DNA from: Burkholderiales bacterium
GTDB taxonomy: Bacteria > Pseudomonadota > Gammaproteobacteria > Burkholderiales > JAEUOS01
Reading direction: 5' to 3'
Length of the DNA stretch: 12,001 nt
Assembly (NCBI GenBank): GCA_947456845.1
Contig: CANGUJ010000076.1
Span: 1 to 12,001 of the forward strand
Each line of letters opens with the position of its first letter. The stretch's first letter is position 1. Positions 1-6,080 of this stretch are shown here, piece by piece. The translations under genes were made by a program, and so were the position numbers. The notes below the pieces were generated by a model, which had not been told where the DNA came from, did not search any database, and worked only from the letters and a program-made list of their open reading frames with translations.

Positions 1-272
1 AGGGACGAAGCGCTGACGGCGCTGACGGGCCAGGCGCGATAGCCGGCGCGCGCGATCGCCGCCGTGATATCGGCCAGGGTCGCGATCCGCGCGTCCCAGC
101 GCACGCGCGCACGGTGGGAGGCCAGGCCGACATCGACACGCGCCACGCCCCGCACGCCGCCCACCTGCATTTCGATCAATTGCACGCAACTGGCGCAGTG
201 GATGCCCTCGACGGCGAATACCGCTTCGCTCGTCTCGGCGGTAGAACCGCCGCTGGATGCGTCGCTTTCCAT
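1..272 (-). CDS. ccoI: CcoI/FixI-type copper P-type ATPase, HMA-domain segment (partial, runs off left edge)
   Basis: This is the 5' part of a heavy-metal-translocating P1B-type ATPase read on the minus strand. The frame is open from an ATG at 272 to the window edge, 90 codons. About 20 loose residues lead into an HMA fold with the copper-binding motif GIHCASCV (Cys26 and Cys29) and the typical ending GYRAWP near residue 78. The membrane helices and the DKTG phosphorylation loop would lie beyond the edge, so the family rests on this domain plus the cysteine-rich module encoded just upstream at 277-519. CcoI proteins carry both modules in one chain and export copper for cbb3-type cytochrome oxidase assembly. 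Here the two sit in different frames, so the ATG at 272, five bases past the upstream stop and with no clear ribosome site, is probably an internal codon of a frameshifted gene. Re-initiation there is the alternative. Confidence 0.7.
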   Translation of the reverse strand, partial: MESDASSGGSTAETSEAVFAVEGIHCASCVQLIEMQVGGVRGVARVDVGLASHRARVRWDARIATLADITAAIARAGYRAWPVSAVSASS

Positions 273-276
273 CGCT

Positions 277-519
277 TCAGCCCGACCCGGGACCGGCGGC
301 TTGCGCACGGTAGCGGTCGGCGAATCCCGCATCGATGATCAAGTCCGCCGCCGCCCGGCAGGCCACGCAGCACATCGGCCGCTTGGCCCCGTCGAAAAGC
401 AGCCAATCCGGCACCGGTTCCGGCACCGGCAGCCCGCAATGAAAGCAGACATGCGCGACCTGCGGCGTCGAAGAGGCGGGGAGCTTGGTGCGAACGCGGT
501 TCAACCGGAGGCCGAACAT
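277..519 (-). pseudogene. ccoI: N-terminal metal-binding module of CcoI, cut off by a frameshift
   Basis: This frame encodes the small cysteine-rich module found at the N terminus of CcoI/FixI ATPases (the putative metal-binding domain of cation-transport ATPases). It shows CFHCGLPVP, then about 16 residues later MCCVACRAAADLI, and ends GFADRYRAQAAGPGSG before a TGA at 277-279. Normal CcoI would continue through a linker into the HMA domain, which is present immediately downstream (1-272) but one frame over. A +1 shift near 280-292 restores one chain reading from GPG into RAEAMESD. The region is rich in short C and G runs, so a base insertion in the genome or the assembly is likely. I chose ATG 519, which leaves about 22 residues before the first cysteine pair. 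An in-frame ATG at 594 is possible, and neither has a strong ribosome site. A truncated stand-alone metal-binding protein cannot be excluded. Confidence 0.65.
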
Positions 520-669
520 CTTGAGACTCGCGACGGTGTTTTGCTGGTTGAAGGAGTACGGGAGTACCGGAAAGTCACGAAGCGGCAGGATCATCTGCCC
601 GCATGCCCGGGCCGCAACCGCACCCGGCATCCCGGATCGCGACGCGAAGATCCTGCCGATCTGCCCGGC

Positions 670-675
670 ATCCTA
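670..675 (-). promoter_or_regulatory. Candidate -10 element for ccoI
   Basis: On the minus strand the hexamer reads TAGGAT, four of six matches to TATAAT. Its centre lies 31 bases from the FNR-like dyad, close to the roughly 32 expected for an activator bound at -41.5. Transcription would start near 662, leaving an untranslated leader of about 140 bases to ATG 519 or about 70 to ATG 594. No -35 hexamer is needed in this architecture and none is evident. Confidence 0.4.
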
Positions 676-696
676 GCCGCCGGGTCGGCACGGCGT

Positions 697-710
697 TTGA
701 CTCAGGTCAA
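697..710. promoter_or_regulatory. FNR/Anr-like dyad between divergent ccoI and acyl-CoA synthetase/GNAT genes
   Basis: The sequence TTGACTCAGGTCAA is a perfect inverted repeat of TTGAC with a 4-base spacer. It closely resembles the FNR/Anr consensus TTGAT-N4-ATCAA, differing at one symmetric position per half. Its centre is 703.5. A minus-strand TAGGAT at 675-670 is centred 31 bases away, and a plus-strand CAATAT at 731-736 lies about 30 bases away on the other side. Both distances are close to the class II geometry, in which the activator sits near -41.5. cbb3 oxidase maturation genes are classic FNR-family targets, which fits the ccoI side. The rest of 520-791 holds no convincing gene. Confidence 0.6.
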
Positions 711-791
711 TCGCCATTGCCTAAATCGGGCAATATTCGCTCACCACGCCCCTTGTGCGCCGGGGGTTTCGGCATCGGAAACCGTTTGTCC

Positions 792-3497
792 ATGGAATCA
801 CCGCATTATCTCCAGCCCCTCTTTGCCCCGAGAAGCGTCGCGGTGGTGGGTGCCGGGCGCCGCCCGGGCTCGCTGGCCGCTGCCGTCTTCCGCAATCTGA
901 AAGACGGCGGTTTCAAGGGCCCGGTGCACGCCGTCAATCCGAAACATCGCGAGATCGATGGGGCGCCCTGCTACCCGCGCCTGGATGCCTTGCCCGAAAA
1001 GGTCGACCTGGCCGTTGTCGTCACTCCCGCCCGTGCCGTCGTGGAGGTGCTGGAGGATGCGGCGCGCGCCGGGATCCGGCATGCCCTGGTGCTGACCGCA
1101 GGCTTCGGTGAAACCGGGCCGGAAGGCCGCATCCTCGAATCCAGGATCGCCGCCACGGCGCGCCGGCACGGCATCCGCATGATCGGCCCCAACTGCCTTG
1201 GCCTGATGCGCCCCGACCGCGGGCTCAATGCCACCTTTGCACGCCACGGCGCGATCCCGGGCCACATTGCCCTGGTGGCGCAGTCCGGCGCGGTGTGTGC
1301 GGCGCTCACCGATTGGGCGCATGCGGCCGGCATCGGCTTCTCGAGCGTGATTTCCATGGGGGCCGGCACCGATCTCGACTTCGGCGAGGTCCTCGAATAC
1401 CTGATGTTCGACGACCGGACCCACAGCATCCTCCTGTACGTGGAAGGCATACACGACGCGCGCGCCTTCGTCGGCGGGTTGCGCTCGGCGGCCCGCACCA
1501 AGCCCATCGTCGTGCAAAAAGTCGGCAGGCACAGCGCGGGATCGCGCGCCGCCATGAGCCATACGGGCGCACTGGTCGGCAATGACGCCGTGTTCGCGGC
1601 GGCTCTGCGCCGTTGTGGCGTAGTGCGTGCGCGCACCTACATGGAACTGTTCTCCGCCGCCCGCCTTCTCGCCGCAGGCCGGCTGCCGCTCGGCAACCGG
1701 CTGGCGCTGCTTACCAATGGCGGCGGCCCGGGCGTGATGGCCGCCGACTGCGCTGCCGAGCGCAATGTGGAACTCGCGACGCTGTCCACCGACACGCTGG
1801 CCGCGCTCGATGCCGCGCTGCCGCCGCACTGGTCGCACGGCAACCCGGTCGACATCATCGGCGACGCCACGGCCGAACGCTTTGCGGCAGCGCTCGGCCC
1901 GCTGCTTGACGACCCCGCCGTCGACGGCGTACTCACGCTGTTTTGCCCGCAGATCGTCACCACGGCGCTCGACGCCGCCGATGCGATCCTCGGCCTGGCC
2001 AGAAAGTCGCGCAAGCCGGTACTCACCGCCTGGCTGGGTGAAACCGAAGTCCGTGCGGGGCGGGCAGCAATCGAATCGGCCGGCATGCCTGCCTTCCAGT
2101 CTCCGGAATCGGGGGTCATCGGCTTCTCGGCCCTGGCCGAATACTGGCACGCGCAGCAACTGCTGCTCGAGGCGCCGCCGCCGCTCGCCGCCGTCGACCG
2201 CCCCGATATCAATACCGCCGCCGCCCTGGCCGCGGCGGTCGCAGCCGAAGGCCGGACCTTGCTCACCGAGCTCGAGTCAAAACGGCTCCTGGCCGCATTC
2301 GGCATTGCGGTGCCGCGCACCGAAGCCGCAGCCACCGCCGCCCGCGCGGTCACGGCGGCCAAGCGCATCGGCTATCCGTTGGCGATGAAAATCCTCTCGC
2401 CCGACATCGCGCACAAGAGCGACGTCAATGGCGTCACGCTCAACGTGCGGGACGCGGCGGAACTGCGCCGCGAATTCGGCCTGATGATGAAACGGGTACG
2501 CGCCGCCAGGCCGCAGGCGCGCATCACCGGCGTCGCTCTGCAACCGATGGTGGAAAAACGTTTCGGGCGGGAGCTCATGATCGGCGTGGCGCGGGACGAC
2601 GTCTTCGGCCAGGTCATCAGCTTCGGCGCCGGCGGCGTCGCGGTCGAACTTCTGCGCGACAACGCCATCGGCCTGCCGCCGCTGAACGCCCGCCTGGCCG
2701 GCGAAATGATTGACCGGACGCGCATTTCAGGCCTGCTCGGTGCCTACCGGCATATCCCGGCGGCCGATCGCGAAGCCATCATCGACGTGCTCGTCCGCCT
2801 ATCCGACATGGTGTGCGCCTGCCCATGGATCCGCGAAATGGACATCAATCCGCTGGCTGCCGACGACCGCGGCGCGGTCGCACTCGACGCCCGCGTGGTG
2901 ATCGACGCTGGGCTGCTGCCCGGACAGGCCGGAGCGGGCGCGCACGCCGGGCACGTGCGCCGCTACGGCCACCTGGCGATACATCCCTACCCGGCCGAAC
3001 TGGAGGGCGAGATCAGGCTCAACGGCGGCCAGCGGCTGCTGGTGCGTCCGATCCGCCCGGAAGACGCCGCCATCGAACTGGCCTTCGTGGAGGCCCTGTC
3101 CGACCACTCGCGCTACATGCGCTTCTTCAACCCCACCAAAACCCTCGAACCGCGTCTCCTCGCACGCCTCACACAGCTCGATTACGAGCGCGAAATGGCG
3201 CTCATTGCAATCGACGACGGCGGCATGCGCGGCGTGGCCCGCTATTCCCCGATGAACGATGGCACCACCTGCGAGTTCGCCGTCACGGTAGCCGACGCAT
3301 GGCAAGGTCGCGGCCTCGCCACAGAGCTCATGCGCCGCCTGATCGATTGCGCGCGGGACGCCGGCTACCTGCGTATCGCCGGCACCGTGCTCTCCGACAA
3401 CCACGACATGCACAGGCTGATGACCCGCCTGGGCTTCACGGGAACCCTCGCGAAGGATGACCTGACGGTCATCGAATTCGCCCAGTCCCTGACCTGA
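792..3497 (+). CDS. Fused NDP-forming acyl-CoA synthetase / GNAT N-acetyltransferase (Pat/PatZ-like)
   Basis: The 901-residue protein joins an NDP-forming acyl-CoA synthetase to a GNAT domain, the layout of the protein lysine acetyltransferase Pat/PatZ. In order: a CoA-binding Rossmann domain (about 8-135, with VVGAGRRPGS and IGPNCLGL); a succinyl-CoA-synthetase-like domain (about 155-290, with VAQSGAV and SHTGALVG); a second ligase domain (about 300-455); an ATP-grasp domain (about 485-705, with SPDIAHKSDVNGV and REMDINPLA); and GNAT (about 745-895, acetyl-CoA loop QGRGLA at 838-843, Glu828 in CEFAVTV). Pat enzymes acetylate and silence metabolic enzymes such as acetyl-CoA synthetase. His257 in SHTGAL matches the phosphohistidine of active ADP-forming synthetases, which enteric Pat lacks, so ligase activity may persist. 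ATG 792 is preferred: the Rossmann domain begins a few residues later, and CGGAA lies 11 bases upstream. Longer in-frame reading upstream crosses the regulatory dyad. Confidence 0.9.
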   Translation: MESPHYLQPLFAPRSVAVVGAGRRPGSLAAAVFRNLKDGGFKGPVHAVNPKHREIDGAPCYPRLDALPEKVDLAVVVTPARAVVEVLEDAARAGIRHALVLTAGFGETGPEGRILESRIAATARRHGIRMIGPNCLGLMRPDRGLNATFARHGAIPGHIALVAQSGAVCAALTDWAHAAGIGFSSVISMGAGTDLDFGEVLEYLMFDDRTHSILLYVEGIHDARAFVGGLRSAARTKPIVVQKVGRHSAGSRAAMSHTGALVGNDAVFAAALRRCGVVRARTYMELFSAARLLAAGRLPLGNRLALLTNGGGPGVMAADCAAERNVELATLSTDTLAALDAALPPHWSHGNPVDIIGDATAERFAAALGPLLDDPAVDGVLTLFCPQIVTTALDAADAILGLARKSRKPVLTAWLGETEVRAGRAAIESAGMPAFQSPESGVIGFSALAEYWHAQQLLLEAPPPLAAVDRPDINTAAALAAAVAAEGRTLLTELESKRLLAAFGIAVPRTEAAATAARAVTAAKRIGYPLAMKILSPDIAHKSDVNGVTLNVRDAAELRREFGLMMKRVRAARPQARITGVALQPMVEKRFGRELMIGVARDDVFGQVISFGAGGVAVELLRDNAIGLPPLNARLAGEMIDRTRISGLLGAYRHIPAADREAIIDVLVRLSDMVCACPWIREMDINPLAADDRGAVALDARVVIDAGLLPGQAGAGAHAGHVRRYGHLAIHPYPAELEGEIRLNGGQRLLVRPIRPEDAAIELAFVEALSDHSRYMRFFNPTKTLEPRLLARLTQLDYEREMALIAIDDGGMRGVARYSPMNDGTTCEFAVTVADAWQGRGLATELMRRLIDCARDAGYLRIAGTVLSDNHDMHRLMTRLGFTGTLAKDDLTVIEFAQSLT

Positions 3498-3501
3498 CAG
3501 T

Positions 3502-3530
3502 CTGACATCGCACCCGACCCGCGCTAAAAT
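3502..3530 (+). promoter_or_regulatory. Sigma-70-like promoter giving a probable leaderless transcript for the racemase
   Basis: CTGACA (3502-3507) and TAAAAT (3525-3530) are separated by 17 bases, the ideal spacing; each matches consensus at five of six positions. Transcription would be expected to start about seven bases past the -10 element, at or next to the GTG start codon at 3537. No Shine-Dalgarno sequence precedes that codon. The promoter begins only five bases after the upstream stop. Confidence 0.65.
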
Positions 3531-3536
3531 CGCTTG

Positions 3537-4229
3537 GTGAAAACCATCGGACTGATTGGCGGCATGAGTTGGGAATCCACCATTCCCTACTACCGCCTCA
3601 TCAACGAGGCGGTGAAGCGGCGCCTCGGCGGCCTGCATTCCGCCCGCATCGTTCTGGTGAGCGTGGATTTTCATGACATCGAGGTTCTGCAACGCGAAGG
3701 CCGCTGGACTGAGGCAGGTGCGTTGCTGGCAACGTCGGCACGGTCGCTTGAAGCTGCGGGCGCCGATTTCGTCGTGCTGGCCACCAACACGATGCACAAG
3801 GTGGCCGAAGCCATCCAGGCTGCCGTGAATATCCCGCTGCTGCATATTGCCGACCCGACCGCCGCCGCAATCAAGGCCGCAGGCCTGGACACCATCGGTC
3901 TGCTCGGTACCCGCTTCACGATGGAGCAGGCGTTTTATCGCGAACGTCTTGAAACGCAGCATCGCATCCGGGTGCTGATCCCCGACGAGGCGGAACGGGC
4001 GTCGGTGCACCGAATCATCTACGACGAGTTGTGCATGGGGTCGATCCGGCCGGAGTCGCGCCAGTCGTATCGCGAAATCATGCAAGGCCTCGTCGCACGC
4101 GGCGCACAGGCGCTGGTGCTGGGCTGTACCGAGATCTCGCTGCTGGTCGGGGCCGAGGATGCCTCTGTCCCCGTTTTCGACACCACGGCCCTGCATGCCG
4201 CCGCGGCGGCAGCGACCGCGCTTACTTGA
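3537..4229 (+). CDS. ygeA: Aspartate/glutamate racemase family protein (YgeA/RacD type)
   Basis: This 230-residue protein belongs to the PLP-independent, two-base Asp/Glu racemase family and resembles E. coli YgeA along its whole length (KTIGLIGGMSWESTIPYYRLIN start, HIADPT, LLGTRFTMEQ, VFDTTALHA near the end). YgeA interconverts L and D amino acids by paired proton transfer. Starting from the GTG at 3537, the two active-site positions fall at Thr83 (in LATNTMHK) and Cys197 (in LGCTEI), the same Thr/Cys pair and numbers I recall for the E. coli enzyme. That agreement supports GTG 3537 over the adjacent TTG 3534. It has its own promoter and probably a leaderless mRNA. Its role could be amino-acid racemisation for cell-wall remodelling or D-amino-acid metabolism; the substrate is not shown by sequence. 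Its last eight bases overlap the convergent nitroreductase gene. Confidence 0.92.
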   Translation: MKTIGLIGGMSWESTIPYYRLINEAVKRRLGGLHSARIVLVSVDFHDIEVLQREGRWTEAGALLATSARSLEAAGADFVVLATNTMHKVAEAIQAAVNIPLLHIADPTAAAIKAAGLDTIGLLGTRFTMEQAFYRERLETQHRIRVLIPDEAERASVHRIIYDELCMGSIRPESRQSYREIMQGLVARGAQALVLGCTEISLLVGAEDASVPVFDTTALHAAAAAATALT

Positions 4230-4234
4230 GCGCG
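4217..4234. terminator. Small hairpin spanning the two convergent stop codons
   Basis: CGCGCT (4217-4222) and AGCGCG (4229-4234) form a perfect 6-bp stem around a 6-base loop, extendable by a T-G pair. The racemase TGA (4227-4229) and the nitroreductase TAA (4224-4222) both lie in the loop and stem edges. Neither side has a T-tract, so a terminator role is only inferred from the convergent position. Confidence 0.35.
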
Positions 4235-5058
4235 AACCCCTGCCCCCGTACATAGGGTCCGAAACCGTGCCGCTCCGGCACTGCGTACTGGCGCGCCTTG
4301 TCTTCAGACCAGGTGTAATGCTCGGCACGGCCGAAGCGCGCCACGTCACGCTGTTTTTCCGGCGCGGTGGGTTCGCGCGCCGCGCGGCGTGCATCATAGG
4401 CAGCCAGTTCGGTCTCGAAATCGCTGCCGTCGTAGCGGTCGACATGCACGGTGATCGCGGGCGGCAGGCGCATCGACAGGCGGCCGCTGTCGGCAGGGTG
4501 GCCAACACACAAGCCGGCCACCGGAAACACCCCCTGCGGCAGCGCGAGCAATTCGCTGGCGCGCTCGACCTCGTTGCGGATCAGGCTGATCGGGCAGCAG
4601 CCCAGGCCGAGCGATTCGGCCGCTGTGATGAAGGCCTGCATGACGATGCCCGCATCGACCGCCGCGTTCATGAACATGTCGAGCGTGTCGTTCGGAAACG
4701 GCTTGCCGCGCATTTCCGCGATGCAGCGCATGCGCCGGTTGTCGCCGCAGAACACCAGGAACTCCGGCGCACTGGCCACCCACGGCATGGAGGGCAGCAG
4801 TGCGTTGACGGCGGCGCGCTGCGCCGGATCACGCACCACCACGATGCTGGCCTGCTGCAAGTCCGACTTGGCAGGTGCCGACAGCGCGGCCGCCAGGGCG
4901 ACGTCGAACATCTCGGGCGCTACCGGCCGCGTCTCGAAGCGGCGGGTAGAGCGGCGCGCGATCATGCCCGCGACCGTCCCGGTGGCCGGCACCTCGCGCC
5001 CGGCGGTAGCCGGCAGGCCGAAACGCTGTTCGATCAGGTCGGCGATGGTCTGGCTCAT
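4222..5058 (-). CDS. Nitroreductase-family FMN oxidoreductase (NfsA/Frp-like)
   Basis: The 278-residue protein is a nitroreductase-fold flavoenzyme. These bind FMN as dimers and use NAD(P)H to reduce nitro compounds, quinones or flavins. Visible motifs are the N-terminal phosphate-binding RRSTRRFETRPV (35-46), SAPAKSDLQQ (60-69) in the position of the Ser/Gln FMN contacts, the long helix FMNAAVDAGIVMQAFITAAE (129-148), and GLGCCPISLIRNE (151-163), close to the GLG...GGIRN motif of the NfsA/Frp branch. The charged C-terminal tail (about 220-278) also suits that branch. I chose ATG 5058, with GGAAA about ten bases upstream; a TTG at 5073 would add five residues. It is divergent from the hydrolase operon at 5193 and convergent with the racemase. 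The substrate is unknown; a stress or quinone-reducing role is possible. Confidence 0.88.
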   Translation of the reverse strand: MSQTIADLIEQRFGLPATAGREVPATGTVAGMIARRSTRRFETRPVAPEMFDVALAAALSAPAKSDLQQASIVVVRDPAQRAAVNALLPSMPWVASAPEFLVFCGDNRRMRCIAEMRGKPFPNDTLDMFMNAAVDAGIVMQAFITAAESLGLGCCPISLIRNEVERASELLALPQGVFPVAGLCVGHPADSGRLSMRLPPAITVHVDRYDGSDFETELAAYDARRAAREPTAPEKQRDVARFGRAEHYTWSEDKARQYAVPERHGFGPYVRGQGFALK

Positions 5059-5192
5059 GCTTGTGGTTTCCAATCAAGTGGTGTCAAGAACAGGCCTTGG
5101 CCAACTATATTGGAAAGCGGGCGTCACGGCTCGGCTAAGATTCGCATCCATCGGCCGCAAGCGCCATAAAACCACATCATCAGGGGCACTGC
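5059..5192. promoter_or_regulatory. Divergent intergenic region, nitroreductase / hydrolase operon
   Basis: These 134 bases must hold the promoters of both genes. On the minus strand TATAGT (5109-5104) is a fair -10 element, but the -35 position at 17 bases reads GAGCCG and is poor. On the plus strand TAAGAT (5136-5141) is a possible -10; TTGGAA at 5110-5115 is 20 bases away, which is too long. AGGGG just before ATG 5193 is a clear ribosome-binding site. No convincing operator dyad was seen. Confidence 0.35.
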
Positions 5193-6077
5193 ATGACCAT
5201 CGCACGCACCGACGACGGCGTCGACCTTTACTACGAATCCACCGGCAGCGGCACGCCCGTCGTGTTCGTCCATGAATTCGCCGGCGACATGCGCAGCTGG
5301 GAGCCGCAGGTGCGCTACTTCAGCCGGCGCTACCAGGTGATCACCTTCAACGCGCGCGGCTATCCGCCTTCGGCCGTGCCTGCCGAGGCTTCGTCATACT
5401 CGCAATTGCGCGCCGTGGCCGACATCCTCGCCGTGATGGACCATGGCGGCATTGCCAAGGCACACATCGTCGGGCTGTCCATGGGCGGCTTCGCGACCCT
5501 GCATTTCGGCCTGCACCATGCGGAACGCGCCTTGTCGCTGTGCGTGGCCGGCTGCGGCTACGGCGCCGAGTTGGCGCAGCGCGACCGCTTTCGCGGAGAG
5601 GCGGAAGCCTGCGCGGCCATGCTGCTCACGGAGGGCATGGCGGTATTCGGCGAGAAGTACGCCATGGGCCCCACGCGACTGCCCTTCCTGCGCTCCGACC
5701 CGCGCGGCTTCGCCGAATTCAAGGCGCAGCTGATCGGCCATTCCGCGCTTGGCTCGGCCAACACCCAGTTGGGCGTGCAGCGCGAGCGGCCCTCCCTCTA
5801 CAACATGACCGAGTCCCTCGCCAAGCTGACCGTGCCTACCCTCATCGTCAACGGCGACGAGGACTGGCCGAGCCTGAGACCCGGCATCCTGCTCAAGGAA
5901 ACCATCCCGTCGGCGGCGCTGACGGTCATCCCGAACTGCGGCCACACCATGAACCTGGAGGCGGCCGACCAGTTCAACCGCATCGTCGACGATTTCCTCA
6001 CCCACGCTGGCAGCGGCCGCTGGCCCATGCGCGACCCGCGCGCCATGGTGGCCTCGATCACGGGCGTCAAGCCGTAG
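5193..6077 (+). CDS. Alpha/beta-fold hydrolase
   Basis: This 294-residue protein is a typical single-domain alpha/beta hydrolase. The oxyanion-hole segment VVFVHEFAG is at 23-31, the nucleophile elbow GLSMGG puts Ser96 at its tip, the acid is probably Asp222 or Asp224 in NGDEDWPSL, and His251 lies in NCGHTMNLE. A cap of about 80 residues (roughly 125-205) separates the halves. The fold hydrolyses esters, lactones, C-C bonds (meta-cleavage products) or enol-lactones; the sequence does not settle which. It is the first gene of a tight plus-strand run, with only three bases before the next gene's GTG, so it is probably co-transcribed with an epimerase, a glutathione transferase and an enolase-superfamily enzyme. 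ATG 5193 is supported by AGGGG about six bases upstream. A lactonase or 3-oxoadipate enol-lactonase-like role would suit the acid-sugar or aromatic-acid context, but this is inference. Confidence 0.88.
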   Translation: MTIARTDDGVDLYYESTGSGTPVVFVHEFAGDMRSWEPQVRYFSRRYQVITFNARGYPPSAVPAEASSYSQLRAVADILAVMDHGGIAKAHIVGLSMGGFATLHFGLHHAERALSLCVAGCGYGAELAQRDRFRGEAEACAAMLLTEGMAVFGEKYAMGPTRLPFLRSDPRGFAEFKAQLIGHSALGSANTQLGVQRERPSLYNMTESLAKLTVPTLIVNGDEDWPSLRPGILLKETIPSAALTVIPNCGHTMNLEAADQFNRIVDDFLTHAGSGRWPMRDPRAMVASITGVKP

Positions 6078-6080
6078 CCG

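Noticed and set aside
553..567. Two copies of GGAGTAC, eight bases apart
   Set aside because: Only two short copies, with no further units; chance is a sufficient explanation.
798..2159. A 453-codon open frame on the minus strand, antisense to the acyl-CoA synthetase gene
   Set aside because: It shows no recognisable domain and mirrors the codon pattern of a clearly identified gene. Long antisense frames are expected in G+C-rich DNA.
2799..4508. A 569-codon minus-strand open frame crossing the synthetase, racemase and nitroreductase genes
   Set aside because: It is antisense to or out of frame with three well-supported genes and its translation resembles no family.
5073..5087. ATCAA and GTCAA half-sites resembling another FNR-type site
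   Set aside because: The halves are direct repeats ten bases apart, not an inverted pair, so they cannot form a normal dimer site.
5082..5087. A perfect TTGACA on the minus strand before the nitroreductase gene
   Set aside because: The -10 position 17 bases on reads ACAAGC, right against the start codon, so it is unlikely to be a working promoter.
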